A DNA stretch of 64,000 nt from Purpureocillium takamizusanense (GCF_022605165.1 NC_063068.1:620001-684000), one strand, 5' to 3'; shown: positions 25,797 through 37,359, counted from the first letter of the stretch. Made by a program: numbers and translations. The notes: generated by a model from the letters alone, not told the origin.

Positions 25797-26648
25797 CTAT
25801 TGCAATTCAGCTCTCCGTTGGGGCTCCGTGCCTGTCATCTCAAACGGCGCCCGGGGCAGCGGCTTCATCCGGTCTCCCTCATCAGTCCTGCTCTGGTGGC
25901 GGGGGTGGTTTTGCTGCTCCTGGAGCTCTGGGCGCGGCAGAGAGGGGCCCCTTTCCAGTGTTGGGGACAGCTCGCCTTGGAAAGACAGGCGGCGGGGAAC
26001 GCTGATGCGCCGGGGCTGTAGCTGTTGCTGTTGCTGTTGCCGTTGTTGCTGCCGTTGCTGCTGGTGCTGCTGTTGCCACTGATGGGGCGGCGGCGGCCAA
26101 TTGCTGTTGGCGTTGGCTGTGGTGTCTTTAACGAGCCTCGCCTTTTCGGCCAGGCGAACGACGAGGGCGCCGTGGGACTTCTTGATCGTCTTCTTGACAA
26201 AGGCGGCCATGACAATGTTGCAGCGCATGTCGACGTCCTCACGGAGGTACAAGCCGGTGGCGGGGGCGCCGATGCCGAGCTCGACGGGCTCGCGAGGCTC
26301 GCCGGGCATGGAGCCGCCGACGGACCAACGGTCGCGGATCTCGAGTCCCAGGGGCGCGTAGCAGTGCGTCTGCAGGCCGGCGGGCAGGTCGTGGAAGGCG
26401 CAGGTGTAGTCGACCTCGCTGGCGGCGAGCCCGCCTGGGAGGTACGAGACCTTGTCGGTGAGGCGGTACCAGACGCATCCGCGCTCCTCGGCGGGGCAGT
26501 GCGCGGGGGGCGGGATGCGCTCGCGCCGGATGATGAGGGGGTTGAGGTCGATCATCTCCAAGTGGTCGTGCAGGAAGGAGATGGCCGTCTGCCGCGAGAT
26601 GCCGGCGGGGAGCGGCGTGATGGACGTGAAGACGGTGCGCTTGGACAT
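25797..26648 (-). CDS. DUF7053-domain protein with poly-Gln stretch
   Basis: Intronless gene for 283 aa of unknown function. Residues 1 to about 175 match the fungal DUF7053 family as I know it: the start MSKRTVFTSITPLP, the DHLEMIDLNPL motif, WYxLTDxVxYLPGGLA, CAFHDLPxGLQTHCYAPLG, and LYLREDVDMRCN followed by FVKKT. The fold may be START/polyketide-cyclase-like, but that is inference. Residues about 185-215 are a Gln-rich repeat (CAG/CAA codons, plus-strand 26020-26080), and the tail is Pro/Arg-rich. I chose the ATG at 26648 because the family begins exactly there; the open frame runs on upstream through GT and GAT microsatellites (26648-26712) that look untranslated. The 5' flank therefore carries simple repeats right next to the start codon. 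Confidence 0.8.
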   Translation of the reverse strand: MSKRTVFTSITPLPAGISRQTAISFLHDHLEMIDLNPLIIRRERIPPPAHCPAEERGCVWYRLTDKVSYLPGGLAASEVDYTCAFHDLPAGLQTHCYAPLGLEIRDRWSVGGSMPGEPREPVELGIGAPATGLYLREDVDMRCNIVMAAFVKKTIKKSHGALVVRLAEKARLVKDTTANANSNWPPPPHQWQQQHQQQRQQQRQQQQQQLQPRRISVPRRLSFQGELSPTLERGPSLPRPELQEQQNHPRHQSRTDEGDRMKPLPRAPFEMTGTEPQRRAELQ

Positions 26649-28457
26649 TGTGTGTGTGTGTGTGTGTCCCGCAGAGCGTATTGGTACGATGATGATGATG
26701 ATGATGATGATGGATGAATGCGGACGGCGGGTGTGAGCGGCGATGATGAAAGCGAGGCGACGCTCTGCCCGAATGGTGGTTCTCGAGGCGAGGCGAGGCG
26801 ATCGTGAGGTCTCGTCCAGCAATGGTGAGAGACGAGGTCCAAGGGCATCAACGTCTTCTCAGCAGAAGCAGCGCCTGCGATGCTGCGATGCTCAACTTCC
26901 TCCAGCAACACGCTCGCTATACCAGCACGAATGCAATGATGCAATTGACCAAGGCAGTGAAGAGCGCACAGCCGTCGCCCGGGGGGTATCAACGAAGCAA
27001 TGAAGGTTCGGGGAGGGAAAGGGAAGAGGAGCGCGTCGTCGTCGTCGGGGCTACCACCGTCAGCGGCGGACAGCGGGGGAGGGGTGAGCTGTTTTGGGCT
27101 GGCCTCTTTTGTCCAACGTCAAAGGTCTCGTCCCGGATGCATGTTCGGGGTGGGACGCAGGAACAAAACAAGGGTTCGGTTGGTGGTGGTGGTGCGTCGT
27201 GACCCAGTCAAGCAAGCTCACGCGGCTGACTTTGGTAAGCAGGCTGGACTGTCACTGGACTTCCATGGACCTACCTAGGTACCTAGTCGCTACTATGTGC
27301 AGAAGCTTAAGGTAGCAAGAGCGCCTGCCACGGACCGGCGCAATGCGCACCTTGGTACTATTCTGCGGTCGGATGGCCCCCTCCCCGGCTGGCGTCAAGG
27401 CCTGGCTAGCGCAGCCGCACGCGCTACGGAAACCAACTGCGCCTACAGCACCTCCCTAGGTACCTACCTATGGATGCATGGACTGATGGGTGCCTGGAGC
27501 CCCTCGCCTTAGGCCCCCGGTGACGAACCTCGCCAAGAGCAACTCACACGCGCCGCCGCTACAATTACGAGCGCCTTCCAAGGCAAAGCAGAAGTATCCG
27601 TCTCGCTTCTTTGCGTCAATCGCCCGCTCGTGCATGGATCCTCGAACTTGCACTGCATCCCCGAGAACTCACTACCGCAGCTGCCCGCCATAGGGTAGGC
27701 CAGATACACCAAAAAGTCATGTCCTCGAGCTCGTGTAGTGTCTCACCGAAAAACGGTCGCGCACGCACGTCCATCTCATCCACCATCCACCAAACTCGGC
27801 AATAAATAGTATCTGGCTCCCGTGTACCTTCGCAGGGGTCCAATCGCTCGCCAGAGTTGATTACACACGTTTGTGCAGGAAGAAGACGCCTAGTCCCATG
27901 TGTCTTTTCTCTATCAGGCTGCCTTTGCCGCCCGCCCGCCCGCCTGGGGCTGCTGAGATGAATGGTCCCGTCATCCTCGGCGCGCGGGCGGCGCAGCGGC
28001 ACAGCCTCTTACAGCACCAGCTTAGCACCTTAGGTGCCGACCTTAGTACTGTAGGCCCCCCCCCCATCCACCGCCACGGAACGGGTGGGTTCTGGCCACC
28101 TGGGCTATTCTTGGGCCGGGCGCCCGCCGCCGCTCCCGGAAGCTCAACTATCCGAGACGGAGCTGTGCGACCTCCGGCGCTGGCTGACGGCTTCCCCGAC
28201 AGCCGTGCGTGCGCTGGCACTCGCTGATAGACGGTGCAACATACTCAGGCACATCCCGTTGTTCAGCATCGTCGTTTAAGCGGCCGCCTCGGTCCCGAAC
28301 CTGCGTCCACATGTCCATAATCATATACTGTTGATGTTCTTTTGCTTTACCTCACCTGTCCGCGGGCCTTCTTCTTACACTACGTGGACCAAGCTTAGGG
28401 GCAGAGCACCGTTTCGTTTCGGACACAACGACGGTCCGGACCAGCTCCGCCTCCGAC
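26649..28457. other. Intergenic region, DUF7053 gene to ORC4
   Basis: About 1.8 kb. The left end is the DUF7053 promoter, with TG and GAT microsatellites at 26648-26712. I find no supportable gene. Short GGTACCTA-type motifs occur near 27275 and 27460, and palindromic CCTTAGTACTGTAGG-type sequence occurs near 28040. Confidence 0.5.
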
Positions 28458-31006
28458 TCAAATCTCCCGGCACCACTTGGCTAACACGTTGCTCAGCTTC
28501 ACCGCCGCCGGAATCTCCTCCAGCATCACCTCCACCTTCCACATCTTGCCGTCCAGCCCGCCGTACCCCAACGCCCTGCTCCCGCCCACCCCCGCTGGCA
28601 CCAGCATCCCCAGCGAGATGAGACGCTCCCACGCGATGCCCGCCACGCCCCGGCTCCATGCTCGCGTCCCGCCCCCCATCGCCAGCATCCCCGACGTCGC
28701 TGACTGCACCCGCTGCCTTCCCACCAGCGAGCTGTACTCGTCGTACGCCATGGCGAAGTTGACCGTGTCTGTGTGCGCCACAATGTCCAGCCTGGCCGCC
28801 GCGATCAAGAGGCCCAGGTCCAGCTCCGAAAGCGTCGAGAGCACCTGCAGCCGCGAGTCGGGCGCCGCCAGGCTCGTCGCCTCTGCCTCCGTTATCGGGC
28901 AGCTCAACGTCACGTCCTTCTCCGACAGCCCTGACAACGGGAGGACCCACTCCGTCAAGAATGATGAGGTCGACTTGCTCGTGTAGAAGTGGTATTGCAG
29001 CAGGTTCTGAAACGCCCGTTGCTTGTAGAGTTCCTATGCAAGTAGCTGTTAGCCGCCCTCGCCAGTTGCGATGCACGAAACCATGTAGTGGGCTCCATCT
29101 CACCTCAATTTTTCGTGTCCAGTACTTGTGAAAGTCATCGTAGCCGTCCACGTTGACATCCAGGCCCTCCCGCTCCACGTCCGTCCTGTCAATCATCAAG
29201 CCTTGCCGACAGATCTGCCAGTACGCAGGAAGCGCCCTTGGAAGGGACAGATAGACGTATCGATGGCTAAACCGGCTTTTGACGCGCTTTTCGAGCATTT
29301 CCACCACATCCAGTCGCGTCGTACAGCCGAGAACCGCGATTGGTGCCTTTCGGGACTGCGCAATGTCAAAGAGGTTGTACAAGAGCGTCTGCCGAGGATG
29401 TGCGGCAAACATGTCGAACTCGTCCACGACAAAAATGACTGACTGCGACGTGACACCCTCATCTGTGCCCATGATTTCCGATGGGTGTGACAGCAGCGCC
29501 AACAACGATGCCATGGTGTCTGCATAGTTTGTCTGGAGACCGTCAGTAGTGCGCGGCTGATGACACTTCTAGGCCGCCATCCACTCACTCTGTTGACGAG
29601 GTCTTCCTCCACCTCCATCTCCTTGCCAAGCTGCCTCCAGATCTCTTTCAATGCCACCTTGTCGTCGGTATGAATAAAGCCGTTGAGTCTGACAACGTGG
29701 AACAGGTGCCCGTGAGCCTGGGATAGATCCGTCACAATGTTCTCAACCATCTGGACACGTTTAGCGGTGCGTTCTTGGGCGTCGAAGCTGATGCGCTGCC
29801 TACCGTAGTTTTCCCACAGCCCCTTGGCCCGATGAGGAGCATCGAATTGCCCTCCCCGGCCACAACCGTCTGCTCGACTAACTGCTTCGCCTTTTCATAC
29901 GTCTCCTCCTGTCCAAACATCTTGATTCGCCTCTGACCCAAGCATCGATCTAGAAGCACACGCTGAAAGGAACGTAAGTGATGCGACAGGTTTGGTATGT
30001 CTGGCACTTCGGCTTCTGGTTTGCTGGTGGTTATAGAGTCTGCTGGTTTGGCGGGCGTCTTGAGAACATCTTCCTGGGCGCAAGACTTGCATAACCAGTC
30101 GCCCTCTGGTATCTCCGGCACCTCGTAGCATTCTTGATGCACCGCAAAGTCGCAATTGTCACATAAAATAATCTCGTTCGGGGCGTTCGAGTCCGCTTTG
30201 GCGCAGATCGCGCATCGTATCTCGTCATCGTCCTCCTCAACCTTGGGCTTGGGGCCCCGTTTCCGGCCGCTAGGTGTCTTCGGAAGGTCCTGAAAATAAA
30301 GATCGGCATCGACACCTCGGTTAAAGGTGACGCTCTTGGGCGGGCGGCCTCGTCTCTTGGTCGGCGTGAGGATGCCTTTGGGCGCCTTGATCTTGCTGGT
30401 CGAGCCGAGTATCAGGTTCTGGGTTGCCTTGCCACGGCCCGACGGCGACCCAGGTTCGGTCTGAAGCTCATCGGTCAAGTCGACACCGGCGTCCACGTCT
30501 GAGGGTCGGCCCTTGGAGGGCGACTCCAGGCCGCTATTCTGCTGGCCGCGTCCTCTGCCAGTCGCAGGGGAAGGCCGAGCGGCAATCTTGGCAGACGCTG
30601 TAGAGGGCTTCCGCGCGAGCTTGGCGCTCCCAATATTTCCCGTGTCCCATTTCGTCCCTTTGAGTGCTGCCAGCTTGATTGCTGGACGCGGCTTCGGGGC
30701 TGCGAGAGGAGCGGGCGGTCTGGGGCCTGCAACGAGGCCATTGCCCTTTATGCCATTTGTCACAACGGCTGTAGGCTCTGCGGCACTGTCTGTGGCCTTT
30801 TGTGGCGGACGGCTGAAGCCCAAAACGCCAGAAATCGCATTGGCGATGGCCGTCAAGGCCTTTGGGGTCGAGGGCGACTCGGCGTCAACATGCTCGAGCC
30901 TCGCCCGCTTGAGTGATGCCGGCGTGGCAATCGGTTCGATATCGGCTTCGGGAAGTGATCGCTTGCGATTCGTGGGCGTCGTGGCATCGAGGGGATCCAT
31001 GACCAT
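28458..31006 (-). CDS. ORC4: Origin recognition complex subunit 4 with AT-hook and PHD finger
   Basis: Subunit of the six-protein complex that binds replication origins and loads MCM2-7. Model: complement(join(28458..29033, 29104..29532, 29589..29750, 29804..31006)), 789 aa; introns of 53, 56 and 70 nt, all GT..AG. The basic, disordered N-terminus carries an AT-hook core, KRRGRPPK (217-224), with a second basic block (GRKRGPKPK) just after. A PHD finger (about 265-313) follows, with C-x2-C ... CDNC ... H-x2-C ... C-x2-C. The AAA+ core has Walker A GPRGCGKT (393-400) and Walker B VIFVVDEFD (487-495). The C-terminal winged-helix part ends in KWCREI. Start alternatives are 31006 (MVM) or 31000 (MDP). 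The chain is much longer than yeast or human Orc4 (about 440-530 aa) because of the N-terminal chromatin-reader part. S. pombe Orc4 also has N-terminal AT-hooks. It is divergent from the LtrA-like gene across 1.95 kb. Confidence 0.93.
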
Positions 31007-32065
31007 GCCTTGCACGATAAGGAAGCCTCGTCAACTAGACCACGAGGACAGAGGCGCCTGCAAGGACAATCTCATAGCCCGAGCTGAAGCTGAGACGGCC
31101 GAGCATATAGCGTGGTGTGAGTGATGCGTCGCTGTGGGAGCGAAAAGTACGAGTCGCTGCCGCCGCAGATACAGGCTACCTGGTGAACGAATTGGGGAGA
31201 CAAGCTGTCGCGTGGAGCCGGATTGAGAACCTGAGCAAAGATGGCGGTGGGACGCGTCTCAGCGCGTTGAATTGGTGGAAGCACTTTACGCGTGCGCTCA
31301 TCAGGGAAGCCAGCTGGGGCGCCTGAGCCACAGGCAGCCGCCACAGAAGCGCCACACCGCATCTTTTTTGCTGGTCTCTCTACCTAGTAGTCTTGGAGGC
31401 GGGTTGCGGTTCGGCTACGGTTCTACGTTATTGGACACTTTGGACGGTGTCCTCGGCACCCGGAAGGAACCACCAGATTCCGACCTTGTCATGCGTTAGC
31501 ACGTTGCTTGGCGTGGAAGGCACGACCTGCCTTCCGTGACTCCATGTTCCATGACTGTGATTGGCACCTGAATTCCCAGCATGATCTGTGGAGAGTGCGC
31601 AGCCCTGGGTGAGCCTGCCTGGCCGCTGTGCACTTCATGTCTTGGGTTAAGGTAGTACCTCGTACGAAGTACTAACAGCACGCACGTCTTGCCGTGGCCT
31701 TCCACGTGTCGTTCAAACCTGGTCAAAGGAGATACTCTCTCCCCATCGGCACAGCCCTGAAAGAGGAGCTCAGCGACTGCACTCTAGCCCGTGTCGGGGT
31801 GTATTCTGCGACATCACATCATCGTCGGCGCCTTCGCGTTGCAATGCCCTGCGGTCTGACTCTAAAGCGTCGGCTTCCACGAGCACAAGCGCGACAGACG
31901 GTGCGCCCTACGGCAGCAGCGTCCCGACGCTGGTCGATTTGGCGCAATGACACTCGGCAATCATCCGTGGTTGGGGATCTCCGAAGCAGTGGGCAGTGGA
32001 CACAGCCCCAAACACCCAGACCCGCACCCCGCCACTGCTTCAGGCGTTGCCTCTTGTGTACGGTG

Positions 32066-32112
<47 letters not shown>

Positions 32113-32960
32113 GCGACGTTTGGGTGACAAGGCAGATCGAGATATATGATTACCACCACTACTACTACTGCGGGGAGCGCTCGGCTCATCATCACGGCTT
32201 GAGGCCAAAGCAACCTGAGCCATCACGTTCGCGGCGCGCCGGGTTGTGGTTCCAGTGACACTGCAAGACGCGCGACGGCCCCTGTCACTAGTCGAGCGGG
32301 TCGTTGACTTATTAGCGTGGGCCTCGTCGACAGGGTGAAGACTAATGCCCCAACCGAGCAGTTTTGAGCGAGACAGTCCCGATTCTCAGCCCTGTGGGTG
32401 GCCGCAGCATGGACGAGGGGCTCCTGTCACCGGCAGAGTCATGATGCCAGGGCCGGGGACAGCCAAAGGCACTGCAAGATCGCCGGCTTCCCCTGTGGCG
32501 CGCAATTGTGATGCAACCCTCTGCTGACGGCCCCGGCCCCGGGGCTCTCTGGTCCATCGCCTTTTGGTTCGGGATGTGCTGAATGCGTTGCGCCTGGCAC
32601 CCGTGAAACCTTGCTTCCCCCCCTTTCCGGTTTGCTACAGTAGACGGGCCCATGACGAAGATTCGGGGTTCCCGCTGGTGGGGCGGCGTGCCGTCTTCCT
32701 CTGATCGAGCAACAAATGTACGAAGTACGAAGTCCGTACGTTAATACATGATTCGGACGCCACGCCTTAGCTCTAGCGCGCCAAGGTCCATCCATGGCCA
32801 ATTCGAAGCGTTGCGGCAGTGCTTTGCTACGGGCCCGGCACTGCAGGCTTCTTTAAGACCGTTGGTGATCCCGACCGCACGACGACCCGTCCATGAACGT
32901 GCCCGCCGTCCCACCCCCGCCCTCACTTAGCTGCAGACGCTGCAGAGCAACGCGGCCAAC
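31007..32960. other. Divergent promoter region, ORC4 / LtrA-like gene
   Basis: About 1.95 kb between two divergent genes. No supportable gene. It contains a GAC run (32066-32110) and two copies of the 11-mer GTACGAAGTAC (31662 and 32718). Confidence 0.5.
32066..32110. repeat. (GAC)n trinucleotide repeat
   Basis: About fifteen uninterrupted GAC units, followed by an ACT run near 32155-32170. Confidence 0.9.
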
Positions 32961-35484
32961 ATGTCGGAGCACGGGCCTAATCACTTTCACCATCGCCATG
33001 ACAAGCTGCGCATCTTCAGCAGCCCCCTTGTTCGTCGCAGAGGCACGGGCGGCACCGACGACTCGGAAGACAGGTCGCGGCATCCCATCGACGACAACCA
33101 CGCCGAGTTCAAAGGCGAACATGGTCACGACGATGAGGACCTTCCTCGCCTCAGACGCGTGCGCTCAAACCCATCATCAGCCGCAAAGCCCGCCCGTCAA
33201 AGCTGACGTCCCGACAGTACGAGGAACCCACGCTGCTGGAAATCTTCTTCGATCTCTTCTTCGCTGCCAACTACAATGTATTCTCCGACACCCAGCAGGT
33301 CACCAACCACGCCAAGTTCAAGGCTTTTGTTGGATACTTCTGGTTTGTCCAGCTCGTCCTGTAGCGCTGTACTACCCAAGGTTCTGTGCTGATGTAGGAT
33401 TGATAGCCTCCTCTGGCTGACATGGTTTCTCGTCACCCTTTTCGACGTCCGCTTTGTCACAGACAGCATCTTTTGTATGTCCTCGGAGTCGCCTCGAGCT
33501 TTCCATCAAGCTGCGTACTCGGCTGACTGAAGACTGCAGCCCGCGTCACGAGAGCCATCCAGCTGGGCGTCTTGGTAGGCTTCGCCGTCGTTGCGCCAAA
33601 ATTCAACCCGAGCAACCAGCACCGTGACACGATGCGGGCCATGTGTAAGCCGCCCCACGAAGTCTTTCATTCCACTAGACCTTGAAAATTAGGATTCATA
33701 CTCTGAACAGCTAGCTGACTCCCGCAGCTCTCATCCTCATGATCTCGAGACTCTGCCTTGCAGTCGAGTATGGCTCTACGGTCTGGCATGTGAGGCAATA
33801 CAAGAAGGCCCGACGGCCACTATACCTGCAAATCGCTCTCCACGTTTGCGCTGCAGCAGTCTATTTCGGAATCTCTTTCCGTTTCAGGGTCGGAGAGCGC
33901 AGCCGAGTCTACATGACATGGTATTTCATCTCGGGTGCAGAGGCCATTGGTAGCATCCTCTTATCCAACCTCTCGCCCGTCATGAGCCTCACCAAGACTC
34001 ATCTGATGAAGCGCATGACCCTCTTAACTGTTATGATTATGGGCGATGGCATCGTTCAAGTAGCCAAGGAGGTCGTCATGATCGTCAAGAATCCCGATGC
34101 CTGGGGTAAGAGCCGCTCTCGGCGTGACACAAAGGTCGCAGTGTTCCATCTCCGCTAACTGCCCTACATAGACTCGACGACCATTGGACTTGTTTCGGCT
34201 GCTGCGGCGACAATCTATTTTGTGTTCCTAGTCTACTTTGACTGGCTTAAGTCGTCCTTCTACCTCCCGCCCCTGCGACAGCAATTGTGGACAAGCCTTC
34301 ACCTGCCGTTCCATCTCGCCCTGGTCTTGTTCATGCAAGGGTTCACGCAGTACCTTCTATGGTCCAATATCATGAGCCAGTTCAATCGCCTCGTCGACAT
34401 TGCAGACCCGACCGATGAGGCAAAACTGGCATCAAGTATAGCTGTCCGTGACTCCCTGAACGCGTCCGTTCAGGCGTTCTTCAAAGACTACCCGCCTAGA
34501 ATATCCACCACCCAGGATACAATAAACGATGCCCTCAACAACATCACAACCATCCCCGACAGCTTCTGGCCGCTAGTCGAGAACTCATCGGTCACTTATA
34601 CTATTGACAATCCCCCCAAAGAGATAGCGGACTCCATAATTACGCTGTACACCTCGATGACCACCTGTTTTACTGCAATGATGAACGCCTTGTTCGCGGC
34701 CTTCGGTATCAAAGTCGACGAAGATATCGCTGAAAAGGACCCTGGTGCCTCCAAAGACTTCAGAGATGGCAAGTATCAATTCCTTGTGCAGGAGAAGACT
34801 TGGAGTCGCTACGCCCTGGTGGTGAGTCCTTACCCTGATGGCGCGCGCCCTGCCGAGTATCTCATGGTGTGACTGACCGAGGGATCATGGTAGTTCGCCT
34901 ATGGGTACATTGCTTCGGGGTGCACCATGTTCTTCATGGCCATTCTCACCATCATCGTCAAGATGACGCCCTACACGGCCTGGCAAATCACCCGCCTCGC
35001 CTTGGTGTTTCTCCTGGCCCTCGGCACCGGTCTGGTCGCCTTGCTGTGGTTCGACGAAGACAAGGTGTTAAACTTTCTATTGTCAACATGGGTGCTGCCG
35101 CTTATTACCATCGTCTGGTCCGTCATCCTCATCCTCACCCACCTCAACGGCCAGGGCATCAAGCGCAACAAGCATCGCTTCAGGCGCAAGGACCGCGTCG
35201 ACAAATCGCCGTACAACGCTTTTTCGGTGCCCATGACCCCTGCGTCCAAGTGGAGTAGCGGCCATCACCACAAGTACGCGCCTGACGACCGCGACACTGA
35301 GGCCGCGCAGCAGAGGGTCCCCTTTACTCAGAGTTCGGATGCTGCCGCGCGTAATGATTCGCATGGGAGGCAGCGGTCTTACGATGGCGTCGGCTTGGTG
35401 GATGGCGGGTCGGATAGGCCGCACTCGAGCTACGATCCCCTCAAAACGTCGACCGAGTACAGAGGCGCGGCCGGTGTGCAATGA
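32961..35484 (+). CDS. Low-temperature-requirement A (LtrA)-family membrane protein, frame broken by one base
   Basis: Polytopic membrane protein of the fungal LtrA family; its function is unproven. Exons: 32961..33342, 33407..33474, 33540..33644, 33728..34105, 34172..34821, 34894..35484; introns of 64, 65, 83, 66 and 72 nt. Family motifs run in order: RLRRVRSNP, PSKLTSRQYEEPTLLEIFFDLFF, TLFDVRFVTDSIF, FNPSNQ, then multiple hydrophobic segments and a hydrophilic C-tail. The start MSEHGPNHFHH precedes an acidic, charged cytosolic N-terminus. At about 33169-33173 the frame of the N-terminus (ending SNP) and the frame of the rest (starting PIISRKARPSKL) differ by one base. The spot is a CCC run where CCCC would keep the frame. 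Summed exon length is 2174, one short of a multiple of three. Everything else is intact. This could be an assembly error in the C-run, a real recent frameshift, or less likely an unrecognised micro-intron. Intact product would be about 724 aa. Confidence 0.86.
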
Positions 35485-35752
35485 TTGGTACGGTACAGAT
35501 GAGACCGGACATGCCGTCGAGCGCAAGTCCAGCTGCAAAGCGGATAGGGGGCGACCCAGAGCGTGCTGGATCCACGCCTGGTGTACCCTGTGCCCCCTCC
35601 GCCTCGCCGCCTCTCACACTAGACGGAGGTGTGTTTGACCACGCATCGTAGACAAGGCATGGCGACTGGTGTACAAAAAATACTGAGTATCGATAATACT
35701 AGCTTCATTGAATCCACTACCGTTTGAATCGGCCACGCGCGCACGCGACGTG

Positions 35753-37359
35753 TTACTCTTCGAACCGACTGCTGCTGTACCCGAGCGTCCACTCCTCCAG
35801 CCATGGGCTGCTGTTGTGACTGGCTGCCCCATCCCTGAGCATCGACCCGGTCCTCTTTCTCCTCCGCCCGTGGTAGACGCAGAGTCCCGTGCCGCCTCCG
35901 GCGTGGCGCTCGTTTGCGGGACACATAGGGCTGCTGGGCAGGTGCTCGGGAATGTCGAACTCGAAGGCCGTCGGCAGCACGGGCAAGTGCTGGGCCCTGC
36001 GATTCGGGCGCCCGGGAATTGGCTCCCACCATTCGCGGGTGTGATAGCGCTGCGTGGAGCCGCTGGTTCGCCGCTCGCCTCGTTGAAAGGGGTCGGACCT
36101 CCTGCCGCGGGCCCCCTCTGTGGGAGGCGGGAACACTCGCGCGGTGAGGATCCTGGAATATTCTGCGGGCGGCGTCGTGCACGTGAAGAAGCCCCGAGGT
36201 CTGCCGTCGGCTGTGTTCTCGTCGAGCGGCGGTGTGCTGACGCGAACAGCTTCCTGCAACAGCCAACCGTGTGAGCGCCAGCCAAACAGCAACCGCGTGC
36301 AAGCGGTGTGACGTGACACAACTCACGCCGCCTGGAAACTGGCTGTTGACCATCCTGGAACCGCCTGTGAAAACAGTTAGCGACGAGCTCAGCGCTTTGA
36401 CTTGCGATAGAGTCGACATCGGTTGGGCGGCACGAAGGCAACCCACGCTTAGCTGTGTAAGTCGACAACGGCGTCGCGGGAGGCGTGGGGCCCCTCAACA
36501 CGTCGCCGACCGAGCTCGAAACGGTGGTCAACGAACCGGCAGAGGTTTTCTGGCGCCATGGCGGGCGGCCGAAAAGCTTCCGAGGAGCTCTGGACATGCT
36601 GCCCTCGTCCTTGAACCAGGTCTTCGACTTGCCAATGTGTCGCGGCCAGAGACGGTTCCCCGTAGCGGTCGAAGGCACCGTCCTGTCAGCTCCTCCCGCT
36701 TCGGTATCAGCAGCACTATAGCCGGCTCCGTGTACGTGCAGCCTATTCCTTAACCTGGAGACCAGGCAAGCCTTGGTCTTGCCCAGCCATGATTTGGCGA
36801 CTGAGCAGGGTGGCGAGGCCACCCTCGTTGACGTCGCACGCACGGAAGCGGAATCGACCCTGGAACCCAGACCCTGAAGGCCGGCATCAGCGGCAATGCC
36901 CTCTCCCGGAGCCTCCCTGGAGCGTGGCGACAAGGCGGGGCTGTCGGAAGACGCCTCCTTCGCGGGCACGTTCGCCGTGGGATGCTGCAGCGACAGCACG
37001 TGCGCCGACTCGGAGAGAAAAGGACTCAGCGCCGGGAGGATGCCGCCGCTGTCCTGTCCCAGCACGGCCTCCATCTGCCAGTCCGAAGAGATGCATGCCA
37101 GCGGCGGCAGGGAGGCGGCGTCGCCGCCGTTGCCCGTCTCGCTCGTCGACTTGTTGGACCTGGAGCGCCATTTCCAGAAACGCGAGCTGGCGTTGCTCTT
37201 GGTCCTCTGCGCTGACGGCGGCGAGGGGGTTGCGACGGTATCGACGATCCGCCGCTCGGCCCAGTACCCCTCGGGAAACCAGACCTACTCGAATCCTTCG
37301 CTCGGTGGACGAGGCGGGTCGACGCCGAACGACGGAGGCGGTGGGAGACGGGCGGGCAT
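35753..37359 (-). CDS. Conserved fungal protein of unknown function with in-frame UAG
   Basis: Best model: complement(join(35753..36252+36253, 36327..36364, 36447..37359)), that is exons 37359-36447, 36364-36327 and 36253-35753. Introns are 82 nt (branch GCTAAC, acceptor TTTTCACAG) and 73 nt (donor GTGAGT, acceptor GTTGCAG). The three exons keep frame exactly and total 484 codons including the stop. The chain opens MPARLPPPPSFGV. It continues with VWFPEGYWAER, a basic Trp-rich patch (FWKWRSRS), Ser/Thr-rich regions, SRMVNSQFPGGEAVRVSTPPLDE across both splice sites, RGFFTCTTPP, and a C-terminal CPANERHAGGGTGLCVYHGRRR motif. I recognise these motifs from uncharacterised Sordariomycete proteins but not a function. 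Codon 25 is TAG (37285-37287), immediately before VWFPEGYWAER, where relatives as I recall them have Trp (TGG). It may be a pseudogene, a nonsense allele, or a target of A-to-I editing. Convergent with the LtrA-like gene, 268 bp away. Confidence 0.65.

Noticed and set aside
35614..37074. Single 486-codon minus-strand open frame
   Set aside because: Its second half reads through two introns in the wrong frame. A three-exon model with good branch and splice sites gives recognisable conserved motifs instead.
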